Part shown: positions 12,851-24,800 of the stretch, piece after piece
Layout: every line of letters starts with the position of its first letter
Numbering within the stretch: the first letter of the stretch is position 1
From: Aquanectria penicillioides
Lineage: Eukaryota > Ascomycota > Sordariomycetes > Hypocreales > Nectriaceae
DNA: 64,000 bases
Reading direction: 5' to 3'
Assembly: GCA_003415625.1 (NCBI GenBank)
Contig: PYIU01000004.1
Coordinates: 1,736,001-1,800,000, forward strand
Translations under genes and position numbers: made by a program
Notes under the pieces: model-generated
What the model saw: only the letters and a program-made list of their open reading frames with translations
Told to the model about the DNA's origin: nothing
Database searches by the model: none

Positions 12851-12940
12851 GGGCGAATGGTTTAGTGGTATAATACTCCCTTAGCATAATTCGTCCGAAT
12901 AATCTGGGAGTGGTCCAGGGTTCGATTCCCTGTTCGTCCA
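12851..12940 (+). tRNA. tRNA-Ala (anticodon AGC) with an 18-nt intron
   Basis: The acceptor stem GGGCGAA pairs with TTCGTCC (12933-12939) and is followed by discriminator A. The third pair is G3:U70, the classic alanine identity element. The anticodon stem CTCCC (12876-12880) pairs with GGGAG (12906-12910). The loop is TT-AGC-A, then an 18-nt intron at 12887-12904 in the canonical position after base 37, then T38. The T arm CAGGG-TTCGATT-CCCTG is perfect and supplies the B box. A T run near 12974-12979 can end RNA polymerase III transcription. The D arm resembles that of fungal tRNA-Pro/Gly, but the anticodon stem-loop and G3:U70 decide for alanine. Confidence 0.92.
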
Positions 12941-13408
12941 TATTCGGTGGTTTGATTCCACCAGCAATCCGTTCTTTTTGATTTTCTCCAACAATTTCTT
13001 TTTTCCTTGGATGTCAGTCATCATCATCTACTGCCTCTCTCGCCTATTTCCCAACCTTGATTCATTCACTAGATACATGAAGAGCGCTTCAACCTCCACA
13101 CACGATGGTCAGCTTGTCATGGCCAAAGAGCTGTTATCAATCCTCTTCTCACACCTTCCATTATCAAATTCGGGGTTTCTTACCCACTCCCCAACAAAAC
13201 CCGCGCCCGCAACGAGAGAAAATTTCCTTCGCCTGATTGTTCGTAAGTGCTCTGCTGCAAACACACGAAAACCCAGGCAGCCCAACCGGGAATGGAAAGA
13301 CACAACGTGACATTACTGGCGAGGTATCGTATTGGTCCAAGTTGACATGGGGATGATGTCACAACCCGAGAGGAGACATCTTCACTGGCCCGAAGGCCGG
13401 TGCGCCTC
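12941..13408. other. Spacer between tRNA and cupin gene
   Basis: Holds the T-rich terminator of the tRNA and the 3' flank of the minus-strand cupin gene. Nothing else is seen. Confidence 0.6.
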
Positions 13409-13964
13409 TTACTCCCCAATCACGTAGGTGCACCCTTGGGACCCGATGATAACCTCATGAACCCTCCCCGCATCCACGTCCACCCGCGAACCGACACCAA
13501 ACGTCGTCTTCTGGTTGTCCTTTTCGCGCGGATACCACAGCGTCATCTCGCCATCAATGATGAGATGGGTCGTCAAGGTGGCGTGTGAGTGTGGCGGGTA
13601 ATGTGCGCTGCTGTATGTGGCGTTGTCAGTGCATGCGGTTCGCCACAAGCGAGTGAGAGAATGAAGCAGCCCGGACGAGGGTTTTTTTTTTTTTTTTTTT
13701 TCGAGATATGGGACGTCGCATGGTTGGGCAGCGGGAGACAGGTATGTGAATGCAAGGCGAGGCAAGGCAAGGCCAGGTAAGGCACTGGCCTAGCCTTGTA
13801 TGAAGGTAGCGAATTGCTCAGCCATGCCGCCTCGTGGGGACGTGATGCACAGGGTCGACAAAGGGAATGTCATGAGATGGGCCAACAACTCACGGGGCGT
13901 CAGTCCAGGTGAAGACGTGGTCGAATCCCCACGACCGGACGTGCTGCTCATGCTCTTTGCCCAT
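13409..13964 (-). CDS. Small single-domain cupin protein (about 90 residues)
   Basis: Exons 13964-13894 and 13610-13409 give 273 nt, 90 residues plus stop. The intron (13611-13893, 283 nt) runs from CC|GTGAGT to CATACAG|C with a GCACTGAC branch site and contains a 20-base A run (T20 on the plus strand, 13682-13701). The frame is continuous only when spliced there: TWTDAP joins SAHYPPHSHATLTTHLI. Cupin motif 1 is visible as HYPPHSHATLTTHLIIDGE (two metal-binding His, then Glu). Motif 2 follows as VDVDAGRVHEVIIGSQGC. Position 13964 is chosen as start because the chain then opens with MGKEHEQ shortly before the first strand; an in-frame ATG at 14102 would add 46 residues of unlikely sequence. 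The substrate is unknown; such mini-cupins may be metal-dependent enzymes or small-ligand sensors. Confidence 0.78.
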
Positions 13965-14584
13965 GTTTGTGGCAGGTCGGCGATCAACCCGCAAGTCTAA
14001 TCGGGCAATATCTGTCGCGCTAGAAGCAATAGTTCGTTTGGTGAAGATGTCGAAACGGCCTTCTAGTGAGGCTCTACTGGGCAGTGCTCTTCCCCATGAC
14101 ACTCCCGACAGGAGCTATGACCTCACCCTTTTTGTTTTTTTTTTCGCCTTGCTGGGCGATGCCCGAGGGAGACAGAAGTGAGGAGACGGAGTGAGTGGGT
14201 GGGATAGAGGAGAGGGTTTCCCTGCGCCGGACTGCGCCCCGCCCGCCCCGCCCGCCCCGAGCCGTCAACCGCCAGTGGGCTTGGGCCAAGCTCGGGCCTG
14301 TGGCAGCGTCCCACTGCGCCGTAGATGGGAATGTCCCGATGATGTTGAGATAGAATCTATTGTGCGATTGTTCTTTTGATCCTTCGGCATTGGGTTGGGT
14401 CGCGGCGACGGGCTGCTTCTCAAAGCGGTGGCGATTTGCCTTGCGACTGAAAACATCGGCCCTTTGTAAGTCAGTGGTAAGTCAATTGGTAAATCAGCGG
14501 TGAATCAAACAAAGGCTTTGCGGAACAGGGGCCCTCGACAGGCGCTGCAGTGCAGTGCAGTGCTCCCAAGGACCCAAGCCTACC

Positions 14585-14604
14585 TGCAGCAGCAGCAGCA
14601 GCAG
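14585..14604. repeat. CAG trinucleotide repeat
   Basis: Six CAG units in non-coding DNA. Confidence 0.85.
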
Positions 14605-14954
14605 CGCAGCATTTGCACAGCCCCCAACACACCTCGCTGCACAACTACGGCAGAGGGCAAAGAGGATGACTCCACGTCGCTGCTCAATGCTCGCTTCTGT
14701 TCCTTTTCGGGTGATTGGAATGACGGAGAGGCACGGAGAATGGATCTCAGTAAGCAGCATGGACAAAAACGGGTGAAACCATTCAAGACACATCACGGTA
14801 ATGCCGCGTTGCAACTATGCAAGATGATGATTGCCATACTGGACGGCGACATTTTCTATCATGCATGCTAGGTAGCCTGGAAGATGGGGGGACTGCAGTC
14901 ACTTTAGCACCTTCTGTTATTTCATCATTCCACTACCTTTTTTTTTTTGTTTTT

Positions 14955-14979
14955 TGTTGTTGTTGTTGTTGTTGTTGTA
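14955..14979. repeat. TTG trinucleotide repeat
   Basis: About eight TTG units directly after a T-rich run. Confidence 0.85.
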
Positions 14980-15775
14980 GCCTTTACTCTTCTCTCCAAC
15001 TCCAGTTCACGCATACGTGCATGACATGGGAGAAATAATTGCCCCTTTACATTTGCAACTCCGTCCAAATGACCTCCCAGCTTCAACCCAGGGAAACATC
15101 CACATGGCAGCAGACAATCACAGGCGGCGAAGCCCTCGCGAGCAAACAACATCTCGGCCCCCAACCAACCGCCACGTTCCACCCCGTTGCAACCCAGCTC
15201 CATGGCGCCAATCACCGCCTGGCCGGGTCCCCGGGGACCAGCCCAGTCCCAACACAGCGCCTTCCCCCGGGGCGAACCCAGCCCCTGAAGCCTCCTAGGG
15301 CTGTGCTATGGTCCACTACCGTACCGTACAGCGCCAGCATCCCGGGCGATTGGACCCGTTTGGGCGGCCAGAGTCCACTGAGATGCTGTTTCTAGCGCTT
15401 CCATGCTCCGTGGGGCGAGGCCAGGCGAGGCTGCGGTCATGTCCGCAACCCTCGTTGGCCGCTTTACCCATCAGACCCTCGTGCTGACATTCTTCCATCC
15501 ATCCCGTCCACGGCCCATGTTCGCTCTTTGATTCTCTTCCTCCATTGCTTCTCAGCATCCAAAGAGACCTAATCTTCTTCCTTCTCACCTGCTGCTCTCC
15601 CTAACCAGGCTCCCGCCCGAATACTCGCAGAGCCATCATTCCGTCGAGATTCCGAAAGCTAACTTGCCTGCCTCCCCTACTGGACTCCCTGACTGGCCGC
15701 CCCAAATGTCCTCCACAGACTAGCTACTAGCTGCCCTCCGCCAGCTTCCAAGCTTCTGGGAATCGAGTCGCGACA

Positions 15776-18700
15776 ATGAAGCTCATATGCCTCAGGCTCT
15801 TCGTATGACCTCCCCCTCCCTCACCCCCTGGTTAACGCCCTCAACAATGCGACGAAGACTAACATCTTCCAGCCGCGACGACCCAAGGCCAAGGCCAAGC
15901 CCAGGGCTCTCGACCTCGACGATGAAAGACCTCGCCGCCGACAGCGGACCATGTCCATGTTCGGGAACTCTAACAACCACGGCGCCAAGGCCATGATAAA
16001 AACGATGATCGATACTACCCTCGCCGCTTCTCCCCGCCCAAAACAGAATTCATGGCCCGAAAACAAGGCCCAGATGATCGACGAAGCCTCCACCGAAAGC
16101 TCCACGCAACCACCTCCAACCCAAAGCGAGCAGAGGCTACACAACCTGGATGTCAGCACTGGGATGTACGATGCCCTCGAAAAAGTATATGACGAACTGC
16201 GTGGGCCTGACGTCATGTTGTCTGCCAAAAAGTTTGCAGACTTTTTGGAGAAGACTCAGGGCGAGACCGATGTTAGCTTGGGCAAGGAAGAATACACATT
16301 GGGCGATTTCCTCTTTGCCTGGACGTTGGACCATTCCCCGAATGCCATGAAGGGATTACATGAGAAGGACCTGACCAAACCCTTGACGAATTACTTTATC
16401 AACAGCAGTCACAACACCTACTTGACAGGCAATCAGCTCATGTCGAGGAGCTCACCTGAAGTTTATAAGGAGGTGCGTGAACCTCGGTCATGCGCCATCA
16501 TGCTGGACCCAAATTCATGTCGCTTTGCTAATGCTGCTTGATCGCAGGTCCTTAGAAGGGGTTGTCGCTGCATCGAAATTGATGTTTGGAATGGAGATGC
16601 TCCAGTGCACACGAGCAACGCCAAGTCTGCCAAAGGACACCAGCGTGGCATCTCGGGCAGTTCGTTCCCTACCGTTGCAGCCGCCTTCCTCGATACCCTT
16701 GAGGACACCTATGACTACCTTAAAGGATCGGAGAATCGCTCCCGCAGCGCCAGTGCCACAAGCCGTTTGGAGACCGAACCCTCTCCGAGATCCAGCACCC
16801 AGTTTTCTGTCGACCCCAGGGAGTCTCGTGATCGTTTATCAGTCTCCCGCCACTCGAGATCCCGCTCGCGACAACCTTCTCCCAAGGGAGAACCCATTGT
16901 CGCTCACGGTTGGACATTTACAGCGCATTGTGGTTTTCGAGAAGTGTGCAAGGCGGTAAGGGAAGCGGCGTTCGAAGACAATGATCTCCCTGTCATTGTC
17001 AGCCTTGAAGTCCATGCCGACGCAGCTCAACAAGAAGTCATGGTCAAGATCATGAAGGAGGAATGGGACGGAGTTCTCGTAGAGACACCCATCGATGACT
17101 ATGACCCCCGGTTTAGGCTTCCCAAACTTGGAGACCTGCGAAACAAGATCCTTGTCAAGGTGAAGAAGGCTCACACTAAGATGGTGATGTTTCCTGCCAC
17201 GGCGGATCGACCAGCAATTTATTCAAAGGACGAAGACGTCTCAGAATCTGAAGATGAGCGCTCTGCTTTCATCTCGAGTGCCTCCGCACCAAGCCCCGTC
17301 CTCCCGACCGCAAAAGGCGGCAAGGTTCAAATTTGCGAAAACTTGGGGAAGCTGGCCGTCTACACGACAAGTCAGCATTTCAAGAGCCTTGAGACCCCCG
17401 AGGCCAAGAAACCGCCTCATATATTTTCTATAAGCGAAGATCGTATCCTTGAGCTCCATCAGAAACACCATCGGGCCATGTTCACTCACAACAAAGGTTA
17501 TTTCATGCGGGCCTTCCCGGCTGGACGCAGAATAGATAGCTCAAACCCAGACCCCAGCCTTTTCTGGCGCGGCGGCGTCCAAATGGTTGCTATGAACTGG
17601 CAGAACCTGGATGAGGGCATGATGTTGAACGAGGGCATGTTTGCTGACGAACAGGGTTGGGTCCTTAAGCCGTTGCACTATCAGAGCTCAAGCAAAGCGG
17701 CCGAGACCCAGCGCGAAGCCACTCCTGGCCACATCATGGATCTCAGGATAACCATCTTTGGTGGACATAATATCCCCATCCAAGGCCGTGACGCGATGGA
17801 CAGCAACCGTAGTGCTAGCACCATCCGCCCTCTAATCAAAGCTGAACTTCATGTTGACAAGCTGGATGAAGGGGAACGCGATGAGAAGCTACAGGAGTGC
17901 AAATACAAACAGAAATCGGATGTGGGGAAGTCAGATCACCCCAACTTTGGGCCTGATGGCTCTGTCCTTCAGTTTCTCAACATTCCCAAGGTCGTCGAGG
18001 CACTGAGCTTCATCAGGTGAGTCGTCATCTTTCCGTCATGCACACGTATTTTGCATTTTCAACATCCGAATTGCGGGTCCTTTGTATCACAATTCCTCGG
18101 ATTCTCATCTTTTCCCATGCGATTTGGTTTTTCGTGGAAAAAAAAAAAACAAGGAGGCCTCCGTTAGCGCAAGGCGTCCGTTCCTCGTGCAGTGTAGAAC
18201 GCAAATGATCTGACAAGAAGTGATAATCGGTTCTGGTCTGACCGAGAGTTCGGCGGCGGACGAGCTGAGAGTGAGCTGTCAAGAAACACCCACACGGGCT
18301 GAGTGCTCCGGTCATTCTAATTGGTTCATGTCCCTGGCTGGGGAAGACAACAGCCCTTGAGGCCCTCTCTTTATGCGGGCTGGACGCGGTACGAGACATA
18401 AGTGTGTCCAAAGCACTGGACATGAGATTGGATTGGTGTCTATCTGCTTGGATCAATAATGAATCCGTATCACGAATCATCTATCTTAGCTTGCAATGTT
18501 GGGCATTTTTAGAGAAGGTTGCCGACAAGTGTCGTGAAACCTTGTTGCTCACTGACAAAAGAACCATTGCTGTCATAAAATCCGCGATTGCAGGCTGGGT
18601 GGCGGCGTTTACACTTTCTTTTCCGCATGACACTAACTTGTTGGTTCTCCCTCTAGGTTCAAGGTCGAAGACGACTCATCTAAACGTGTCAGCTCGCCAC

Positions 18701-18831
18701 TCCTTGCCTGGGCTTGCATCCGTCTAGACCGGTTGCGAACTGGCTATCGATTCGTCTCACTCATGGACTCTCGTGGTGTTCCCGTCACTGGTGGGAAGTT
18801 GCTGGTCAAGATTGACAAGACAATCAGATGA
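15776..18831 (+). CDS. Phosphoinositide-specific phospholipase C
   Basis: It should hydrolyse PIP2 to IP3 and diacylglycerol at the membrane. Exons 15776-15802, 15873-16472, 16548-18016 and 18657-18831 give 756 residues. Introns are 70, 75 and 640 nt, and each keeps frame. An EF-hand-like segment (about 100-170) is followed by the X domain with catalytic His189 in NSSHNTYL, the metal ligands in [11 protein letters not shown], and second catalytic His329 in AHGWTFT. A Ser/Arg-rich insert of roughly 90 residues splits the X domain. The Y domain follows ([13 protein letters not shown] through [17 protein letters not shown]), then a C2 domain ([12 protein letters not shown]) completed by exon 4 ([12 protein letters not shown]). 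No PH domain precedes it, as in short fungal PLCs. Least certain is the 9-codon first exon; it has a good donor and a GACTAAC branch site, but the ATG at 15951 is an alternative start. Confidence 0.93.
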
Positions 18832-21800
18832 TGGGTTGACTCAGTTTGGTTCGGCAGTGGCGCAGATGATACAACGCCGACATGTTGTGCCGCATGAGAA
18901 ATCGGCTCACCGACCTTGCAGCCTTTTTTCGTTCTCGATGTAGGGCGTCCGCGGCCCAATATTCGAAAACTCGCAGATCCTGCATTTTTATGACAATGTT
19001 GCAAGTTAAATGTTTGCGTCACACGACCTGCAATTGCTCTTTTACCTGGAAGGATGAAACCTTCTGCCTGTCTGTTATCGGAGTTGGCAGATCGGCGTTT
19101 TTTTGGGATACATCATCTTTTTTTCTTCTTCTGGTGGAAGCGAAATTGATAGACATTTTCTTTTTGTTTTACAGGCAAGCTGTTTTAATTCAGGGGGGAT
19201 TAAAGACGGCGTCGAGAAAACATGTTTCGGGAAAAATATGATCTGGAGAAGCAAAATTGGAGTTAGTGGGATGCGTGGCGTTTCTGGAGTCTTTCCTTTT
19301 TCTTATTTTTTTCTTTCTCCCCCTCGTTGTCTATGTAGCTTGAATGGGAGGGTTGCATTCTGGTTGGATCCCCGACGATGATCATGACATGGTTGTTACC
19401 TCTCAGAAGCAAGCAGATTGAGACGGCTGGGATTTGATTAGCAATTTTTTTTTTGGAGAAGCGCAATATGAGGACGAAGTGGCTTGCATATGTTTCCTTG
19501 ATGACGCGCCGCAGGACTGCATCGCGTGTCTGCAAGCCCCCCGGTGCATGATCTCCGAGTCGTACTTCACCTAGGGGTGAAGGGGAGGGGGGGTGTCGAT
19601 CCCAGACATATGGTTCCAGCCAGCCTCGGATGAGACGGACGTGGGCCATCGGGAGGATTGATTTCCAGCTAAGAGGGGACGATGCCCACATGGTGGTGGC
19701 TGCATCTAACTGGGCCCCCTCGAGAAGCTTGATAATTTTGGCAAGGAGGGCAGCCCGTCTCCCCATTGTAGCAAACCGTTGCTTTTTCTATATCCCCTAC
19801 GCTGCCCAATGCCGTCATTGATGACAAAGGCGCGTGGACCCAGCGGCCGGGAACACCATTCGACCTGAGAGAGAATGTATTTAGCACAAACCATGCGGAG
19901 GGAGGAAGTTGAAAATTTGGTGGATATGATGGAGCTCCATGAGTGGTAGGGCCCTCCCCGGGTTAAGAGGCCGCGGCTAGTCTTCAACGGGTGCTAGGTT
20001 AGAATTGTTAGAGTGGCAGTGACAGTGACAGCTCCCGACCCTCTGATCTCTGATCCCTTACTCTGTACCTTTCGCCGGGCCCCACTGCTCAGTCCGTGAT
20101 GGCTCCATTGGACTCGACATCTCGGCTCGGGGAACCTGTCACAAGTGCCGGATATTATGATGCAGAGAGCTTGTTGTTACCGCACCGAGTGGCGATGCGA
20201 TGCAGAATCCATCCATACACCATGCATGATAATAGCAGCTGGGGAGGTACGGCACAGGCTCGTCAGCGACGAACCTCATTTCGCTTCTCCTGCTCTTGTT
20301 GTTAGCCTATCCCACGACATCGTCTTGAGTCGATTTAGTCGTGAGACGAGCAAGAAAAAGGAAGTTTAGGCTGACGGTGTCTAATTGCTATACATTGGAG
20401 TCTTACAAAGCGAGATGAAAATGCCTCAGGTGACATGTCTAATCGTCGGCAACCACAACATGAAGCAGCAAGGTCGATCACTGCGCTGCCTGCTGTTGAA
20501 CGGCGGGTTACATTCCGTCTGGATACATGGGGCTATCGCGGCTGTCAGCCCGTCCGCACCTCCTCCAAGGCTGGGGCCGTCAAGCTTGGAGAATCCTGGT
20601 ATAGCGCATCTGCGACAGGCAAGGAATAGGTTAGGGCCGACAAGGGACGAGGCAGTAGATCGATAGTCGCCGCGGGTAGATGCTGAGATGCGGCCAGCCT
20701 GCAGGTTGCAGGTGTGGCAGTGACACGGAGGATTGTCCGTTTCCAGTCGTGGGGTTGAGAAACAGGGGCTGACTGTCAGAAGCATTCTCGCATCTTGCAG
20801 GCTACTGAACTTTCGGCCGCTTCAACGCTGAGGTGCTTTATTGTCTATACTCAACGCACAGGATATTGATGAGGGGTGTGTGCGCTAGATCGGGTACTGT
20901 GTCCGACCCAATACCATCTCAATCTGCAAGGTCCGCTCAGTCCAAAACACCTAGTTTCAACGACCTTCCTTTGCATCGACGCTATTTGCGCCAAAAAAAA
21001 AATATGCACACTGACCGGCTATGTGCTTTCTTCTTTGTCGAGATGAGACGATGCGGATGGAAACCAAGAAAGAAAAAAACAAGGAAGCTAGATAGCCTGC
21101 CCATATCGTTCCAAATCTAGAACTGGCTTGCGCCGACGAAATCCCGAGTTATCTGAGCTACCTTCTGCGCCAACAGCTGATTCGTGCACCAGGTTCATCC
21201 CGTAAGGATGTCTTACAAGCCGAGCCATCATAGGTACGTCATTCAGTAGTCAGAAGCGAGTTCAAGGTATTGTTGCTTCTTCCCCACATTGCCCCCGACA
21301 CGCTTATGTGTCCAAAATGCCCCTCAAGCTGACGTCGAGAACGACCGAGCCTGTCGATCAGTTCCCGTTGCCTGATTTAAAAAGCCCCTCATGCATATTG
21401 GTAATTGAGCTTCATTGCATGATTGGCCGCCTGGGAGTTGACGCTGCTCTAAATTCGTGTGAGCCTTTTCTTGCTGCGAAACTTCTTTCTGGCCACCCCT
21501 AGTGGAGCACAATTCTTTGAGAATGTATGTGAGCTTTAATTGCGATCCTCGTTGCAACCGATTCGATCAAAAGCGACTGACAATTATGAGGATTTCAACG
21601 TGCTAGTATATCATACTGCTGGGGAAAACTGTAAAGCAACTCTGACTAGAAAGCCTTCCTATCTGAGCAGGAGTTGAAGGGACATCTGCAGGTTACAAGC
21701 ATCATGAAGAGACACATCTTCAATGCCGTTGAATGTGCATGCATCACTAAGAATGTTGTGGCCACAACGCTGGGGCGGATTGGCTTGGCAGGCGTTGGCT

Positions 21801-24800
21801 GCAGTAAACTGCAAGTCGTGGCATCTAGAACGACCCGCGAGCGCCAGGTTCCATGCAACTAAAGAGAACTCGAAGTGGTTCGGCTCAGGGGTGGCAGTCC
21901 CGTGATGTGACGGGTGGATGTAGTCTGTGGACTGGGATGTGAGATGACAGTAGTCTTGTCATGTCTTCGAGCCGAAGAAGTCGCTAGCTGTCCGTGGCTG
22001 CGTCTGAGGTGTGGCAACGGTCCCGTGATGATGCTTGTCTGTGGGGTCTACTTCCTTTCTCTATTCCACCGGCTGGCTTTGGAGAGTTTTCCTCGTATTA
22101 CGTCGCTGAACATTCGTCTTCTCCCTTCGACCAGGATTCTCTGTCGTTTGCACTTAGACAGTGGGTGGGGCGGAGAAAGAAAGTGTCACTGCGCCATCTT
22201 GAAAATCATCTAGCATGGTGTATCATGGGCGGCGAGATGCACCGGTAGTGGTGCTTTGCTTGCTTCTGCTAGGGCAGACCTAACTGCGGACCTCAAGCTG
22301 GCCCTTGTACCTGATAGGCAGATTCAAGTGACAGCAGTTTGGAGACCACCTGATTTGTCTGATTTGCACTTGTGCAACCCGACTAATGCTCAAGGGAGTA
22401 TGCCTCGGCAACTCCAAACACCCCCTCGCCCAAGGAATAATTTGGAGAGTGTTTGTGGTGTTCTGTAAAGTTGGTGTGCCCGTCTCCTCCTGTTTTAGGG
22501 CACTGTGCTTGTGGTGCGGCTGGCTGGATGGGCCCCGGTTGGAAATGATGGATCGTGGTGATTAGGGTGGAGCAGCCAAAAGCAACCACGGTATCGCAGG
22601 GCCGGATGGGTACCTAAATCATTGGGAATAGCTGGGGGCCTAATGGTAGCACGGTCTGGCAGACGCCGTCGGTGGGGGTCAAAAAGCAAGACCGCTGCAG
22701 TGAACTTCAGCTGGCATGGGAGCGAATGGCAAACCTGCTATGCGATGTATGTCCCGTAGTCGCTCCTGCCCACCAGCCGTCCATCCGTCTTCCTTGTCTT
22801 GGGGCTACGCCAACCTCTTCGGGATCACTCTTGTAGGAACTAGACATGGCTTGCGCGTCTCCGGCGGTGAAATAGTCGAGATGTTCGGTATCGCGGTATA
22901 CACAGAGTATTCCACACCTGCCTCAGAAATCTGAGGCCTGCTGACCAGCCCCCGATGGGTGTTTCTCTGACCGGCGGGTGTGGGATAAGATGAAAAGTCG
23001 ACAAATCACGAAGCCGTTTCTGATACGTCGCTATTGAGACGTCAGCCTATACATGTTTGCCTTGCTTAGTGATCAAGAGACAAAAGGGCGGTCTCGTAAG
23101 TTTGGATGTGGAAGAGGATGCCATGGTGGTGAAGATCAGAGGCTTCGGGCCAGTCATGGGCTGTTGGGGCCGGCAGTCGATCCTAGGGTGGCGCCAGCGG
23201 TCCGCAGGGAGTAGCGGAGAATCTGAGAACACCCAGATGCGCGCGCACTCGAGCGCTGGGGAGAGGATGGATCTTGATTTTGGTACTCCGCAAGGGGTGG
23301 ATTTCCCCCTGCCTTTGCGTTCTTGAGTTTCCAGGTTGTCAAGTCCCCTGCTCCAGTCCTGGCCTGCATGGTGGAGTATTGTTGGTGATGGAGCATGCTA
23401 CGGCCCATGAGGACGGAGTGCCTAATGCACACTGGTGAACGAACTGGAGGTCAGGGCGGCCACGAGGCATCAAGGGAAAAGGTGCAGAGAGATGCACGAT
23501 CCACGGACCTGAGAGGTCATCGCCCAAGGATGTTAGGATCGGTGGCGTTGTAGATGTGGTTGTTCCTATCGGCACCTAACCACGCGACGCGCGACTTGTG
23601 TCGGATATCTTTTTGGAGGGCGTGTGGAAGTCATAATCGCTACAAACGGTGTGTGGTTTGGCGGTTTGGCAACGCAGGGTTGTTTGATGGCACTGGACCA
23701 TGGTCGTCAGTGACCCTGCCGGTGTGGAGCAAGCAAACTTCTTCCATCTCGGCCGAGGCGAGTAGTGGTAGGCCGAAGGTACATAGGCAGGTACCGACTT
23801 GAGACGCCTACAACATCCATGTTCCTGCCTTAGGTAGGTACCTAGTTAGGTAGGTACTAGATACCAGCTAGTCGAGGCGCCTACCTGCATCCTTTAAGGT
23901 ACCTAGGTAGGTATTCAGCTGGTAACATGCTATGGGTCTTGACTGGACATTGGCAGCAGCAGCCGGTCAAGTTGCTCACTCAGGCAGCTGGCTGCCGCTG
24001 GCCGGGAGCATGACAAGTGATGGCGTCAGTGCCGAGGCGCGTGTCCGGTGGGCTGCTGGGCCCGGTGAGCAAAAAAGCAACGCGGGTGCTATGGTTTGGA
24101 CAGGAAAAAAAAAAAAAAAGAAGCAAGGGTCGGGTTGGAAGGGCACATAAGAGGCGCATTTGGCGAAGGAACCTGGTGCAGGGCCTAGCTGGAGGGGCGG
24201 CGGGGAGGGAGGGGGAGACGTACAGGGAGGCCAGAAAGCAAGCACAGCACTGGATTGGGGTGTGTGTGAGGGATTCCACCCAGGGAGAAAAGAAAGAGAG
24301 GCATCTTCGCTAGGTACTTTCCTACCTAACTACGTAGGGGTGATGAGCGGGTGGGGGGGAGGCTTTCCTGGTCGGTGGGTAAGCAGTCAAGGCACGTAGT
24401 GGAGCGAGATGAGATTGAGATTTGAGATCAAGATTGATGGATGGGTTGGATGGATGAGATGTGATGTAACGGTGTGATTGGGGACGGGAGGGAGCGAGGC
24501 AGGGAGGGAGTGGGGTTAGGAGACGGCGAAGAGAACTGGGAAAGCTGAATGGGATGGTGGGACAAGACAGGGCGAGACAAAGGAACGAGAAAAGGAAACG
24601 AGACAGAACCAAATCAGAAAGAAAACGGGCAATGGGGCAACGATGTGCTGTGCAGCGACGTGATGCGATGCATGGAAGACCAGGCGGGTATGGCAAGCTA
24701 CCCCTGTACACAACCGCTAAGACCTGACTTACCGACGGGAGCTAACACACGGTTTTCCGTGCTTAGCTCGCTCGTGAGGAAACTAGCAGCCTCCCAGGAG

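Larger units (their letters stand above)
13965..15775. other. Divergent promoter region between cupin and phospholipase C genes
   Basis: Holds the upstream regions of the minus-strand cupin gene and the plus-strand PLC gene. It contains CAG repeats (14585-14604) and a TTG array (14955-14979). The CT-rich stretch from about 15550 to 15770 resembles a fungal 5' leader for the PLC gene. No independent gene is convincing. Confidence 0.55.
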
